NCBI GenBank assembly: GCA_965219965.1
Contig: OZ244796.1
Span: 1,178,001 to 1,242,000, forward strand
Reading direction: 5' to 3'
Length of the DNA stretch: 64,000 nt
From: G965219965 sp965219965
GTDB lineage: Bacteria; Pseudomonadota; Alphaproteobacteria; RS24
Part shown: positions 34,067 through 43,334 of the stretch, in pieces
How the letters are laid out: each line of letters opens with the position of its first letter
How positions within the stretch are numbered: position 1 is the stretch's first letter
Notes under the pieces: model-generated
Database searches by the model: none
What the model saw: the letters and a program-made list of their open reading frames with translations, nothing else
Told to the model about the DNA's origin: nothing
Made by a program: the position numbers and the translations under genes

Positions 34067-37000
34067 ACCTCTTCCCCTTCCGCGCCTGCCGACCATTCCA
34101 AAACGCGGGCAAGATGCGCGTAATCATCATAACGCACCGCGCCCAAATGCGGGGCGTAAGGCGTTTTGCCATTGGCGTAAAATTTTAACAATGCGTGCAA
34201 TTCTTCCACCGCTTCTTGCGAAAGTTCCTCAATATCATCCATCTCTTTGGGCGGGCGAATTTCTTGCACTTGTCCAGCGGGAAAGCCGCCATGGGCGCGG
34301 ATATAAGCCAGTCCGCCCAGCCCCACCGCATCAATGCCATCAAAGCCGCCTTGGGTGGCGATTTGGCCAAGCAGCGTCATTTGCATATCGCGGTGCGTGG
34401 CCACCGCCGCCTGCGTGGGCGGTTTGCCGGTTTTATAATCTAAAATATGCAACCGCCCATCTTTATGCAGTTCAATTCTATCCGCCCGTCCCGTCAGCGT
34501 AAAATCTTGCTGGCCAATTTTGAACTCTATCGCGCCTTGTTGCTCTGGCCAAATTTTTTCAATACGCGCACGCCGTTCGCGTTCAAAATCAGCGAACCAT
34601 TGCGACAGCGCGACAAAACGCGCCCACCAAAAGCGCAACACATCTTCCCCGCCCGCCATTTTTCGCGCCAAGTCCCGCGCCATTTTTTGCAAAATCTCTG
34701 GCGCGTTTTCGGGTAGCGCGTCAGGATATTGCGCGACAAAATCTTCCAGCACATGATGCACAAAACTGCCGCGTGCCGCCGCGCTGGCATCTATGTGCAA
34801 ATCGTCTAGCCGTTTCAGCCCCAAAACATGCCGCGCATAAATCGCATAAGGATTATTTTGCAAAGTCTGTATTTGCGTCACAGAAATTTTACGCGGGCGC
34901 ACACGCGCAGGCGGGCAAGGCAAAGGTCGGTGATACGCGCCCAGCCATTCATTTTCATTTTCACTCTGCGCTTGCGCCGCCTCTGCATCCGCCACATGGC
35001 GGGCTTGCCAATAATGCAAAATCCGCCCCGCGCTTGGCAAAGCCGCGCCCGCCCCCAAACGCCCTTTGACAATCGCCTCCATGCGCGTCAACCATCGCGC
35101 CGCCACTGTTGGGCTGCCATCTTGCTTGCGCGGGCGGGTTAAAATCACGCATGGCGCACAAGCGGCTTGGACAAAATCATGCGCCGCCTGCCCAATGCTG
35201 CGCTCAGGCGCGGTCATGCCCAAAGCCGCCCGCATAGGCCGCGACACCCATGGGCCTGTATCTGGCACGGACGGCCAAACGCCTTCATTCAGCCCGCCCA
35301 AAATCATCACATCGGCCTGCACAAGCCGCGCCTCCAGCAAGCCCATAATCGCCAAGCGCGGATGCTGGCCATAAGGCCGCCGCACTGGCGGGGCGGTCGC
35401 CAGCCAATGGGTGAGAAGCCCAACCCAATCATGCCGATTCATTTTTGGCGGCGGCGCACTATCCAACGCGCCCAGCGCGGCGAGAAATTTTTCCAATGCC
35501 CGCCCATCTGCACCTTGCCAAATACGTGCCACGCCTGCCGCATCACGGGTGAGATTTTCGCACACTTGCACCAATGCCGCCGCCATTTCGCCAAAGCCCA
35601 TTTGCGCGGGCAAATCAATCAATGGCGCGAAGTGCTGCATTAAATTTTCAATAAAGGGGCGCAATTTTTCCCCGCGCTCATCTGCTTGCGCCAATATAAG
35701 CAAATCATCAAGGCTGGCCAGCACACCCTTGCCGCGCAGAAAAATATCCAGCCCATGCACCGCGGCCAAATGCGCCGCCCTGTCTGCGCCGCAATGGGCG
35801 GCGTCATGTTTCAGCACGGCCAGCAAATCAATCGGCGCGAAATCCGCCGCCCATGTTTCCAACACCAAGCGCACAAACCGCCCCGCCGGTGCTTGCGCCA
35901 AAGACTGCCCCGCCGTGTCGTCAATATCAACGCCCCATTGGCGCATTTGCGCCGCGACATGACGCGCCAACTGCCGATTGGGCGTCACTAAAATTGCCGT
36001 TTTGTTTGGCGTGGCCAAAACTTCGCGCAAGACCAAGCCAATCAGCCCGGCCTCTTGCCACATATCATCGCCCGTCAAAAGCGTTAACCCGTTTAGGGCT
36101 TTGTCCATGTCAAAATTATTTTGCGCCATTTGCGTCACCCATTGCCCCGTTTGCTCGGCGGGCAGCAAAGCCGCGCTTAAAAAACGCCGCCTATCGGCCT
36201 GCGCGTCTTGGTCGGCGTCCGCACAGGCGGGCCAAAGCGTGACTTTTTCACGCGGCACATTTAATTGCTTAAGCAGCCCGAACAGCCCCGCCTGCGGGTG
36301 AGACGGCGTGTCGGCCAGCGCGTCCCAAGCGGCGGCGTTCATATCCCTATCCAGCGCGGGCAGCACCACCGCGCCATAAGTCGCGCCCGCCACCGCGCCT
36401 AGCAAACGCGCCGTTGCGGGGATAGACCCCGTTGACCCCGCCGCAATAATCGGACGCGCTTGGTCGGCAGATTGTTTACGCAGCAAATCGGTTTGTTGTT
36501 GCAAAATCAGGCGGCGTGCTTCGGGCGGTTCAATCACTTGCATTTCTTTTTTAATTTGCGGCCACGCGCTAATAATAATGTCAAGGAAGTCCAAACTTTG
36601 TTGCCAATGGGTGCTAAAATCTTGCGGCACAAACGCGCCATCTTTATTTTGCATTTTGTCCAGCGATATTTCTTCCGTTGCCGCTTGGTCTAAAAACACC
36701 ATCAGCTCGCTGGCCAATTTCGCCGCTTGCGCGGGGTTGGTCAGCCGCCCATCGCGCAACCCCCATTTTAACACAAGTGTGGTCAACAGGCTTTGGCGTG
36801 CCAAATCGCCAATGCAAGGCGGCATATCAAACAATGCCGCCGCGCTGTCAGAAAAAAACAACGCCCCTTCATCGGCTTCGCCAATCGGGCGAATATCGGG
36901 CATCAACAGCGCATCTGTTTTGGCTTGTTGTAGCAACGCCGTTTTCAAAGCCTGCACGGCGCGGCGATGCGGCAAAAGAATGGTAAAATCATGTAGCGCG

Positions 37001-37116
37001 AATTTTTTATCAAACGCCCCGCCCAATCTTGGGTCGGCCAATAGCGTTTCGGCCAGCTTGGGCAGAAATGCAAAGCCAGACGGAATGGTCATAATGGTTT
37101 TGGGCGTCGCCGTCAT
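34063..37116 (-). CDS. addB: Double-strand break repair protein AddB
   Basis: A 1017-residue alphaproteobacterial-type AddB: an inactivated helicase-like N-terminus plus a C-terminal RecB-family nuclease. LLPHRRAVQALKTALL resembles a motif of the class; GGLNEGVWPS and PERSIGQAAHDFVQA are typical of the PD-(D/E)XK AddB family. The nuclease motif is FTLTGRADRIELHKDGRLHILDYKTGKPPT with GRADR and DYKTGK. The iron-sulfur cysteines of Bacillus AddB are not evident. It is translationally coupled to addA and follows murU after about 39 bp. Confidence 0.94.
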   Translation of the reverse strand: MTATPKTIMTIPSGFAFLPKLAETLLADPRLGGAFDKKFALHDFTILLPHRRAVQALKTALLQQAKTDALLMPDIRPIGEADEGALFFSDSAAALFDMPPCIGDLARQSLLTTLVLKWGLRDGRLTNPAQAAKLASELMVFLDQAATEEISLDKMQNKDGAFVPQDFSTHWQQSLDFLDIIISAWPQIKKEMQVIEPPEARRLILQQQTDLLRKQSADQARPIIAAGSTGSIPATARLLGAVAGATYGAVVLPALDRDMNAAAWDALADTPSHPQAGLFGLLKQLNVPREKVTLWPACADADQDAQADRRRFLSAALLPAEQTGQWVTQMAQNNFDMDKALNGLTLLTGDDMWQEAGLIGLVLREVLATPNKTAILVTPNRQLARHVAAQMRQWGVDIDDTAGQSLAQAPAGRFVRLVLETWAADFAPIDLLAVLKHDAAHCGADRAAHLAAVHGLDIFLRGKGVLASLDDLLILAQADERGEKLRPFIENLMQHFAPLIDLPAQMGFGEMAAALVQVCENLTRDAAGVARIWQGADGRALEKFLAALGALDSAPPPKMNRHDWVGLLTHWLATAPPVRRPYGQHPRLAIMGLLEARLVQADVMILGGLNEGVWPSVPDTGPWVSRPMRAALGMTAPERSIGQAAHDFVQAACAPCVILTRPRKQDGSPTVAARWLTRMEAIVKGRLGAGAALPSAGRILHYWQARHVADAEAAQAQSENENEWLGAYHRPLPCPPARVRPRKISVTQIQTLQNNPYAIYARHVLGLKRLDDLHIDASAAARGSFVHHVLEDFVAQYPDALPENAPEILQKMARDLARKMAGGEDVLRFWWARFVALSQWFADFERERRARIEKIWPEQQGAIEFKIGQQDFTLTGRADRIELHKDGRLHILDYKTGKPPTQAAVATHRDMQMTLLGQIATQGGFDGIDAVGLGGLAYIRAHGGFPAGQVQEIRPPKEMDDIEELSQEAVEELHALLKFYANGKTPYAPHLGAVRYDDYAHLARVLEWSAGAEGEEV

Positions 37117-37155
37117 GTTTTGAGTTTACCTTATCCAATCGCCCCTGAGATTAAC

Positions 37156-37839
37156 TTATGCTTGCTGCGCCAAAATCGCTTCCGCCGCCGCCAGCCCTTG
37201 CGGCGTGCCAATATGCGCCCACCAGCCGCCCATTTTATGCCCGTAAATCCGCCCCTTATCCCATAAGGCGGTGAAGGAAAACGCACCATTTGGGCCGCCC
37301 GCCACCAGCTCAGGCGTGACAATTTGTGCGCCGGCATAAATATAAGGCGCGGGCGTGGTGCGGGTCAGCCGCCCATTATCGGCGCACATAAAATCGCCTT
37401 GCCCATCATAGCCAGTCGCCTTGTCGCGCCCCGCCAAAAGCAAAAGCGCGTCCATTTTTTCCGCGTCAAAAGCCGCGCCCATATCCACCAGCGCGTGATG
37501 GTCGTGCCAAAACACATCGCCATTGCACACCATAAAGGGCGCGTTGCCCAAAAGCGGCAAAGCCTTTTTCACCCCGCCGCCCGTATCCATCAGCCCCTCG
37601 CGCTCATCGGAAATATAAATATCTTCGCGCCCCGCCAAATGCGTTTCAATTTGCGCCGCCTTGTGATGCACATTAACAATAATTTTTTCAACGCCCGCCG
37701 CGTATAATTTATCTATCATGCGGTCCAGCAAAGTTCTGCCCGCCAGCATGGTGAGTGGTTTGGGCGGTGCGTCTGGCCCGCCGCCCATGCGCGTGCCAAG
37801 TCCCGCCGCCAACACCATTGCTGTTTTAATCTGCGTCAT
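37156..37839 (-). CDS. murU: N-acetylmuramate alpha-1-phosphate uridylyltransferase (MurU-type)
   Basis: A 227-residue sugar nucleotidyltransferase. MVLAAGLGTRMGG (about 8-20) is the nucleotide-binding signature; PPKPLTMLAGRTLLDRMIDKL, VCNGDVFWHD (metal Asp) and WAHIGTPQGLAAAE follow. Directly behind AmgK, the specific call is MurU, which makes UDP-MurNAc from MurNAc-1-phosphate in peptidoglycan recycling and bypasses MurA. ATG 37839 overlaps the tsaE-amgK stop by one base (TAATG), so the two are coupled. Without AmgK I would only call it a nucleotidyltransferase. Confidence 0.88.
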   Translation of the reverse strand: MTQIKTAMVLAAGLGTRMGGGPDAPPKPLTMLAGRTLLDRMIDKLYAAGVEKIIVNVHHKAAQIETHLAGREDIYISDEREGLMDTGGGVKKALPLLGNAPFMVCNGDVFWHDHHALVDMGAAFDAEKMDALLLLAGRDKATGYDGQGDFMCADNGRLTRTTPAPYIYAGAQIVTPELVAGGPNGAFSFTALWDKGRIYGHKMGGWWAHIGTPQGLAAAEAILAQQA

Positions 37840-39389
37840 TACAACACCTCACGCGCTTTTAACCAATCGCGCAAATCGCCCAAAGCAGGGTGCTGGCAAT
37901 TTTGTGCGACATAAGCCAACACACGCGGCAAATGCTGCACATAATTTTTCCGCCCGCTTTGCGCCAGCCGTGCAAACACACCAGCAATGCGTAAATTGCG
38001 CTGTGCGCCGAAAAACGCCAAAGCCGTGGCCACCGCCTGCGCGTCAAAACCCGTTCGCGCTAAATAAAAGCGCAGCAAATTTTCTGCCCGCTTGGGCGGC
38101 ACATCGCAGCGTGCATCTTGCAACAGGCTGGCCAAATCATAAATGGGCGAACCGCATAGCGCGTCCTGCACATCAATCATGCCGACCCGCCGCACCCCTT
38201 GCCGCGCTGGCAAAAAGTGTAAATTCGGTGTGTGATAATCGCGCAAAACTAGGGCTTCTGGCCAATCCGCCGTTTCGGCCAGCGCGAAAAGTTCCTGCCA
38301 AAGCCCGTCCCAATCGGCGCGTGCCTTTTCATCTGCCGCTTGCCCCGCAAAGGGCAAATAAAAATCCAAAAACACATTCAGCTCCGCTTGCCAAATCGCC
38401 GCATTATATTTCGGCACATCGGGCGGGGTGAGACGCGCCAAGACCGCCAAAGCGGCGACCGCCTCATGATAAAAAATATCCAGCCGCGTATCGTCTTCCG
38501 CAATCATGCGCGTCATAGAAAGCGTGCCGAAATCTTCCACCAGCATAAAACCATCCGCCGCATCGGCGGCAAAACATTGCGGCGCGGACAACCCATGCGC
38601 GTTCAAAAAATCCGCCACTTTAATAAAATCATTCACGCTTTGGCCGAGCTTAACCTGCTTGGCGTAATTTTTTCTGTCGCCCTTCACGCCCGCCCAATCC
38701 ATAAAAAGCAAATCCGCTGCGCCCGCATCCGCTTCCGCATCTGATGCAACCAAACGCTCATATTTGCGCCCCGACGCATCGCCTGCCAATGCCACACGCG
38801 CCGCCGTGCCGCATTTATTTTTTTGCAAAAAATCGTCTGCCGCTTTTTCACGCACCAAAAAATCGTCTAGCCCGTCCAGTCGCTCAGACCACGCCCCCGC
38901 AAAACGCGCCCATCGTCCGCCTTTTGCGTTTTCTTCCAAAACCAGCCGCAACATAGCACCCGCACCCGCACCCGTGCCTGCGCCTAATCGTTCCGCCCAT
39001 TCCAATAAAACCACCCGCGTGTCATCTTCAAACAGCCCCAACGCCTCGGCTTCTTCGGGCGCGTCCAACCGATATAAATCGGCATGGCAAATATCAAAAT
39101 CCCCTGCGGCATAATGTTGCACAAGGCTAAAGGTTGGGCTTGGCACATCGCCCACCCCGCAAAGCTGGCCGATAATGCCGCGTGCCAAAGTGGTTTTGCC
39201 CGCGCCCAAATCCCCGTCCAGCGCGACCACATCACGCGGGCGCAAACGCCCCGCCAGCCACGCGCCCAAGCGCAGACTGGCCGCCTCATTGGGCAGGAAA
39301 ACCGCCTGCTCATTTGCCGCTTGCATTTTTTCGCCTGCCATTTTCGCGCTCTTTATCATTATCGCCCCGCCCATTTCGCCGCCCATCAT
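37839..39389 (-). CDS. TsaE-AmgK fusion: tRNA t6A ATPase plus anomeric MurNAc kinase
   Basis: One frame of 516 residues joins two enzymes. Residues about 22-165 are TsaE, the ATPase for tRNA t6A37 synthesis: VVALDGDLGAGKTTLARGII (Walker A), PSPTFSLVQHY and HADLYRLDAPEEAEALGL. Residues about 195-510 are an aminoglycoside-phosphotransferase-like kinase, AmgK: LAGDASGRKYERLVA, FMLVEDFGTLSM, LVLRDYHTPNLHFLP (catalytic Asp) and GMIDVQDALCGSPIYDLASLLQD. Such fusions occur in alphaproteobacteria. The start is uncertain: ATG 39389 or one of several ATGs to 39326. A GAGTGAGAGA stretch at the end of TsaE comes from a GCACCC-type repeat. It is divergent from the FAD reductase, 74 bp away. Confidence 0.92.
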   Translation of the reverse strand: MMGGEMGGAIMIKSAKMAGEKMQAANEQAVFLPNEAASLRLGAWLAGRLRPRDVVALDGDLGAGKTTLARGIIGQLCGVGDVPSPTFSLVQHYAAGDFDICHADLYRLDAPEEAEALGLFEDDTRVVLLEWAERLGAGTGAGAGAMLRLVLEENAKGGRWARFAGAWSERLDGLDDFLVREKAADDFLQKNKCGTAARVALAGDASGRKYERLVASDAEADAGAADLLFMDWAGVKGDRKNYAKQVKLGQSVNDFIKVADFLNAHGLSAPQCFAADAADGFMLVEDFGTLSMTRMIAEDDTRLDIFYHEAVAALAVLARLTPPDVPKYNAAIWQAELNVFLDFYLPFAGQAADEKARADWDGLWQELFALAETADWPEALVLRDYHTPNLHFLPARQGVRRVGMIDVQDALCGSPIYDLASLLQDARCDVPPKRAENLLRFYLARTGFDAQAVATALAFFGAQRNLRIAGVFARLAQSGRKNYVQHLPRVLAYVAQNCQHPALGDLRDWLKAREVL

Positions 39390-39463
39390 AGCGCATTTTG
39401 CCGAAAATTTTGCGGCAAATATGCTATGCTCGCCGCGCTAAGAAACAAGCAAGAGGCAAGCAA

Positions 39464-40696
39464 GTGGACCATATTATTATTCTCGGCGGTGGGCAGGCAG
39501 GCGCGCAAACCCTTATCAGCCTCAGGCAAGGCGGCTTTGACGGCGCGATAAGTTTGGTCGGCGATGAAAAAGAACTGCCCTATCAACGCCCGCCTTTGTC
39601 TAAAAAATTTCTCGCGGGCGAAATGGACGCCACGCGACTTTATTTCCGCCCCGCCGCATATTACCAAGACGAAAACATTGACCTTTATATAGGCCGCCGC
39701 GCCGAAAAAATTGACCGCGCCGCCAAAACCGTCACCCTTGATGGCGGCGAGACGCTTTCTTACACCAAACTTGTTTTAACGCTTGGTTCTCGCGCCCGCC
39801 CTTTGCCTTTAGACGGCGGTGATTGCAAAAATGTTTTTTACGTCCGCTCCATTGCCGATATTGAATCCATGCGCCCGCATTTTGTCGCGGGCAAAAAGCT
39901 AACGATTATTGGTGGCGGCTATATTGGTTTGGAAACCGCCGCCGTGGCGCAAAAAATGGGCTTGCACACCAGTGTGGTGGAAGCGATGGACCGCTTGCTG
40001 GCGCGTGTCACCGACCCGCAAATTTCAGAATTTTATCGCCGCATCCACACCGAAGAAGGCGTGGACATTAAAACTGGCACGGGTGTGCAGGGTTTTACTT
40101 TCGGCGAAAATGTCACCGCCGTGCAACTGGCCGATGGCAGCACCTTGCCCGCCGACATTATTGTGGTTGGCATTGGCATTATACCCAATGTGGAGCTGGC
40201 CGAAGCGGCGGGGCTGAAAACCAATAATGGTATTCGGGTCAATGAATTTGCCCAAACCTCTGACCCCGATATTTATGCGGCGGGTGATTGCACCTGTCAT
40301 CCCAACGCGCTTTTGGGCAAGGATTTGCGGCTGGAATCGGTGCAAAACGCCATCGCGCAAGCCAAAGCCGCCGCCGCACACATACTCGGCACGCCCAAAG
40401 CCTATAATCAAATTCCTTGGTTTTGGTCGGACCAATATGACGTCAAATTGCAAACGGTCGGCCTGTCGGGCGATCACGACAAAACCATTTTGCGCGGCGA
40501 CATCACCACGCGCTCCTTCGCGCTGTTTTATTTCAAAACCGACCAACTCATTGCGATGGACGCGCTTAATCGGCCCGCCGAATTTATGGTCGCTAAGCAA
40601 CTTGTTCATGCCGCTTTTGCGGAAGACAAAAAAATTGACCCTGCCAAGCTGGCAGACGAAAATATAAAACCAAAAGAATTGCTGAGCTTAATTTAA
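39464..40696 (+). CDS. FAD-dependent ferredoxin/rubredoxin reductase-type oxidoreductase
   Basis: A 410-residue pyridine nucleotide-disulfide oxidoreductase of the ferredoxin-NAD(+) reductase type. DHIIILGGGQAGAQTLISLRQGG (FAD Rossmann) is followed by LPYQRPPLSKKFLAGE. The NADH fold is KLTIIGGGYIGLETAAVAQKMG, and DPDIYAAGDCTCHPN is the second FAD motif. WFWSDQYDVKLQTVG near the C-terminus is typical of BphA4/RhlE-like reductases that feed electrons to ferredoxin for oxygenases or P450s. No partner ferredoxin lies nearby. I chose GTG 39464, where the family N-terminus begins, over a longer frame from 39398. Confidence 0.9.
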   Translation: MDHIIILGGGQAGAQTLISLRQGGFDGAISLVGDEKELPYQRPPLSKKFLAGEMDATRLYFRPAAYYQDENIDLYIGRRAEKIDRAAKTVTLDGGETLSYTKLVLTLGSRARPLPLDGGDCKNVFYVRSIADIESMRPHFVAGKKLTIIGGGYIGLETAAVAQKMGLHTSVVEAMDRLLARVTDPQISEFYRRIHTEEGVDIKTGTGVQGFTFGENVTAVQLADGSTLPADIIVVGIGIIPNVELAEAAGLKTNNGIRVNEFAQTSDPDIYAAGDCTCHPNALLGKDLRLESVQNAIAQAKAAAAHILGTPKAYNQIPWFWSDQYDVKLQTVGLSGDHDKTILRGDITTRSFALFYFKTDQLIAMDALNRPAEFMVAKQLVHAAFAEDKKIDPAKLADENIKPKELLSLI

Positions 40697-41982
40697 TAGC
40701 GATAATAATCGGGCTTAAACGGGCCCTCTTCTGGCACGCCAATATAATCGGCTTGGTCGGCGGTCAGGCGCGTGAGCCTCGCCCCTAAGCGGTGCAAATG
40801 CAAATGCGCGACTTTTTCATCTAAATGTTTGGGCAGCACATAGACTTGGCGTTCATAATTTTTATGATTTTGCCACAGCTCAATTTGCGCCAAAACCTGA
40901 TTGGTAAAAGAAGCCGACATCACAAAACTTGGGTGGCCGGTCGCACAGCCTAAATTCAACAACCGCCCTTCGGCGAGCAGAATAATCCGCTTACCATCGG
41001 GAAATTCAATTTCATCAACTTGCGGTTTGACATTATGCCATGGGAAATTTTTCAGCGCGGTGATTTGAATCTCGCTATCAAAATGGCCGATATTGCCGAC
41101 AATGGCGCGGTCTTTCATCTGCCGCATATGCTCCAGCGTAATGACATCCTTATTACCTGTGGCGGAAATAAAAATATCTGCTTGCGGGGCAATCGCATCC
41201 ATGGTCGTCACCTCATAGCCCTGCATGGCCGCTTGCAAAGCGCAAATCGGGTCAATTTCCGTCACCATCACCCGTGCGCCTTGCGAGCGCAGGCTTTCCG
41301 TGCAGCCCTTGCCGACATCGCCGTAACCGCACACGACGGCCAGCTTGCCCGCAATCATCACATCGGTGGCGCGTTTAATCCCGTCCACAAGGCTTTCGCG
41401 GCAGCCATAAAGATTATCAAATTTAGATTTACTCACACTATCATTGACATTTATCGCTGGCACTTTCAGCGTGCCTTGCTTGGCCATTTCATAAAGGCGC
41501 AAAACCCCTGTCGTGGTTTCTTCCGACAGCCCCAAAACCGCGTCCAGCAAATCACCGTGTTTTTCGTGCATAATTAAAGTTAAATCGCCGCCATCATCTA
41601 GCAAAATGTTGGGCGTCCAGCCCGACGGAGCTTTTATGGTTTGCTCAATGCACCACCAATATTCTTCTTCCGTTTCGCCTTTCCATGCAAAAATCGGCAC
41701 GCCTTTTTTGGCCATAGCGGCGGCGGCGTGGTCTTGCGTGGAAAAAATATTACAACTCGCCCACCGCACTTCTGCGCCGAGCATCATAAGCGTTTCAATC
41801 AGCACCGCCGTTTGAATGGTCATGTGCAAACACCCCGCAATGCGCGCGCCTTGCAAAGGTTTGGCCGCGCCATATTCTTCGCGCAAAGCCATAAGGCCGG
41901 GCATTTCGGTTTCGGCAATGGCAATTTCCTTGCGCCCCCAATCGGCGAGGCTTATATCGGCAATTTTATAATCCGCGCTCAT
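40693..41982 (-). CDS. ahcY: Adenosylhomocysteinase
   Basis: Hydrolyses S-adenosylhomocysteine to adenosine and homocysteine, relieving inhibition of methyltransferases. 429 residues: YKIADISLADWGRKEIAIAE, GCLHMTIQTAVLIETL, CNIFSTQDHAAAA, and NVNDSVSKSKFDNLYGCRESLVDGI with the substrate Lys and Asp. The NAD site is AVVCGYGDVGKGCTESL. The C-terminal FKPDYYRY is the family terminus reaching the neighbouring subunit. ATG 41982 has GAGGAGG just upstream. A perfect 20-bp palindrome lies 62-81 bp upstream, a likely operator. The stop region overlaps the reductase gene end. Confidence 0.97.
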   Translation of the reverse strand: MSADYKIADISLADWGRKEIAIAETEMPGLMALREEYGAAKPLQGARIAGCLHMTIQTAVLIETLMMLGAEVRWASCNIFSTQDHAAAAMAKKGVPIFAWKGETEEEYWWCIEQTIKAPSGWTPNILLDDGGDLTLIMHEKHGDLLDAVLGLSEETTTGVLRLYEMAKQGTLKVPAINVNDSVSKSKFDNLYGCRESLVDGIKRATDVMIAGKLAVVCGYGDVGKGCTESLRSQGARVMVTEIDPICALQAAMQGYEVTTMDAIAPQADIFISATGNKDVITLEHMRQMKDRAIVGNIGHFDSEIQITALKNFPWHNVKPQVDEIEFPDGKRIILLAEGRLLNLGCATGHPSFVMSASFTNQVLAQIELWQNHKNYERQVYVLPKHLDEKVAHLHLHRLGARLTRLTADQADYIGVPEEGPFKPDYYRY

Positions 41983-42043
41983 ATCGCGCCTCCTCAATAG
42001 CTCGCATTTGTTGTAACAGCCCCGCCGCCGCAAAGCAAGTAAG

Positions 42044-42063
42044 ATATAAAGAAATCTTTATAT
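42044..42063. promoter_or_regulatory. Perfect palindrome upstream of ahcY, candidate operator
   Basis: ATATAAAGA and TCTTTATAT are perfect 9-bp arms around two bases. ArsR-type SahR repressors that sense S-adenosylhomocysteine are known to control ahcY in many proteobacteria through AT-rich palindromes; assigning this one to SahR is inference, and no arsR-type gene is nearby. Confidence 0.6.
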
Positions 42064-42115
42064 GATTATGCGACCAGAAAAGCCCTGAAAAGCCCTGAAA
42101 ACCGCCAAAAAGACC

Positions 42116-42382
42116 CTAATCCTCGCCAAATTTGCCGCGCACCAGCGCTTCCAAAGCCCGCAAAGCGGCATCGGCCTGTGCGCCTTGGGCGGTAATTTCA
42201 ATTTCGCAATTTGGCGCGGCGGCCAGCATCAGCAGTCCCATAATAGATGTGCCAGACACGCATTGGTCTTCATGACGCACAGAAATTTCGGCATCAAAGC
42301 TCCGCGCACAGGTGACGAATTTTGCCGATGCGCGGGCGTGCAAGCCACGCCGATTTTGGATTGTTAATTTTACCGATGGCAC
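42116..42382 (-). CDS. ptsH: HPr phosphocarrier protein
   Basis: An 88-residue HPr. H15 in GLHARASAK is the EI phosphorylation site, and S46 in SGTSIMG is the residue phosphorylated by HprK. Both control sites are therefore present. It lies 2 bp after the EIIA gene and downstream of hprK and chvG, in the same direction. No enzyme I gene lies in the window. In alphaproteobacteria this set serves regulation, not sugar uptake. Confidence 0.94.
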   Translation of the reverse strand: MPSVKLTIQNRRGLHARASAKFVTCARSFDAEISVRHEDQCVSGTSIMGLLMLAAAPNCEIEITAQGAQADAALRALEALVRGKFGED

Positions 42383-42384
42383 GT

Positions 42385-42795
42385 TTAATTATTTTCTTTA
42401 TTGGCCAGCACTTGCGATGCGACAGAAATATATTTTTGCGCCGCCTCGCGTGCGGCTTCTACAGATTGCGCCATATCCATTTTGTCGCGCACGGCGGCGA
42501 GTTTTATCAGCATCGGCAAGTTAATGCCGGCAATCACTTCCACCTGCCCGCGTTCCAAAAGTGAAATTGCCAAATTAGACGGCGTGCCGCCAAACATATC
42601 GGTCAGCAAAATCACCCCGCTACCAGTATTATTTTCCTGCGCGGCGCGGGTAATATCTTCGCGCCGTTTTTCCATATCATCATCTGGGCCAATGCAAATC
42701 GCCGCGACATTTTCCTGCGGGCCGACCACATGCTCCATCGCCGCCTTAAATTCTTCGGCCAATCCACCATGGGTGACAATCACTAAGCCAATCAT
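42385..42795 (-). CDS. PTS EIIA component, mannose type
   Basis: A 136-residue EIIA(Man)-family protein. MIGLVIVTHGGLAEEF places the phosphorylated His at residue 9, and GVILLTDMFGGTPSNLAISLL is the second hallmark. Other mannose-type components (EIIB, EIIC, EIID) are missing here, as is usual for the alphaproteobacterial ptsK-EIIA-HPr regulatory cassette. Start ATG 42795 lies 66 bp after hprK. Confidence 0.92.
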   Translation of the reverse strand: MIGLVIVTHGGLAEEFKAAMEHVVGPQENVAAICIGPDDDMEKRREDITRAAQENNTGSGVILLTDMFGGTPSNLAISLLERGQVEVIAGINLPMLIKLAAVRDKMDMAQSVEAAREAAQKYISVASQVLANKENN

Positions 42796-42860
42796 TTTTC
42801 CTCACCTTTCTTCTTCACCATAGCCTTCTGGCAGAAAGCACGGCAAGCAAAATCTAAAGC

Positions 42861-43334
42861 TCACCCTTGCGCCAAAATCCCATCATCGGCAGGAAAGCCG
42901 CTTTTGGCAATGCTTTGCACCGCCTTTTTTATTTGCTGGGGCGCGGCTAAATCAAATGCACAAATTTGTATGGCCGCCACGCTCAGCCCCAAAAACGCCG
43001 CTTCTTTTGGCATGGCCAGCGCGTCCAACGCCTCGCGCCCGACCAATTCCACCACCAAAGCCAAATGGGTTTGGGGCAGATGCGCCCGCCTCTCAATACC
43101 CAGCGCGTGAATATGCAACAGCCCTTCCAGCCCCGCCGCCGCACGCGCCACCAGCCCGCCATCTTGCACAGAAAGGTCAATGCGGTCATCGCCGACAAAA
43201 TCCGCGCCGAGCATTTCCACCATATATAATGTCAGCGATGATTTACCACTGCCCGCCGCCCCGCGCAGTAAAACCCCGCACCCGTCCAGCGCGAAACAAG
43301 ACGCATGAACATTTTCGCTTTTATTTCGCGCCAT
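42861..43334 (-). CDS. hprK: HPr kinase/phosphorylase, short alphaproteobacterial form
   Basis: A 157-residue HprK without the N-terminal domain of Firmicute enzymes. GVLLRGAAGSGKSSLTLYMVE (P-loop, about 20-40), FVGDDRIDL (the catalytic HxD region reduced to GDD) and IHALGIERR are visible. It phosphorylates HPr on Ser46. ATG 43334 overlaps the chvG end by 14 nt, so kinase and sensor are coupled. Context chvI-chvG-hprK-EIIA-HPr is conserved in alphaproteobacteria and links envelope or acid stress sensing with carbon metabolism. Confidence 0.92.
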   Translation of the reverse strand: MARNKSENVHASCFALDGCGVLLRGAAGSGKSSLTLYMVEMLGADFVGDDRIDLSVQDGGLVARAAAGLEGLLHIHALGIERRAHLPQTHLALVVELVGREALDALAMPKEAAFLGLSVAAIQICAFDLAAPQQIKKAVQSIAKSGFPADDGILAQG

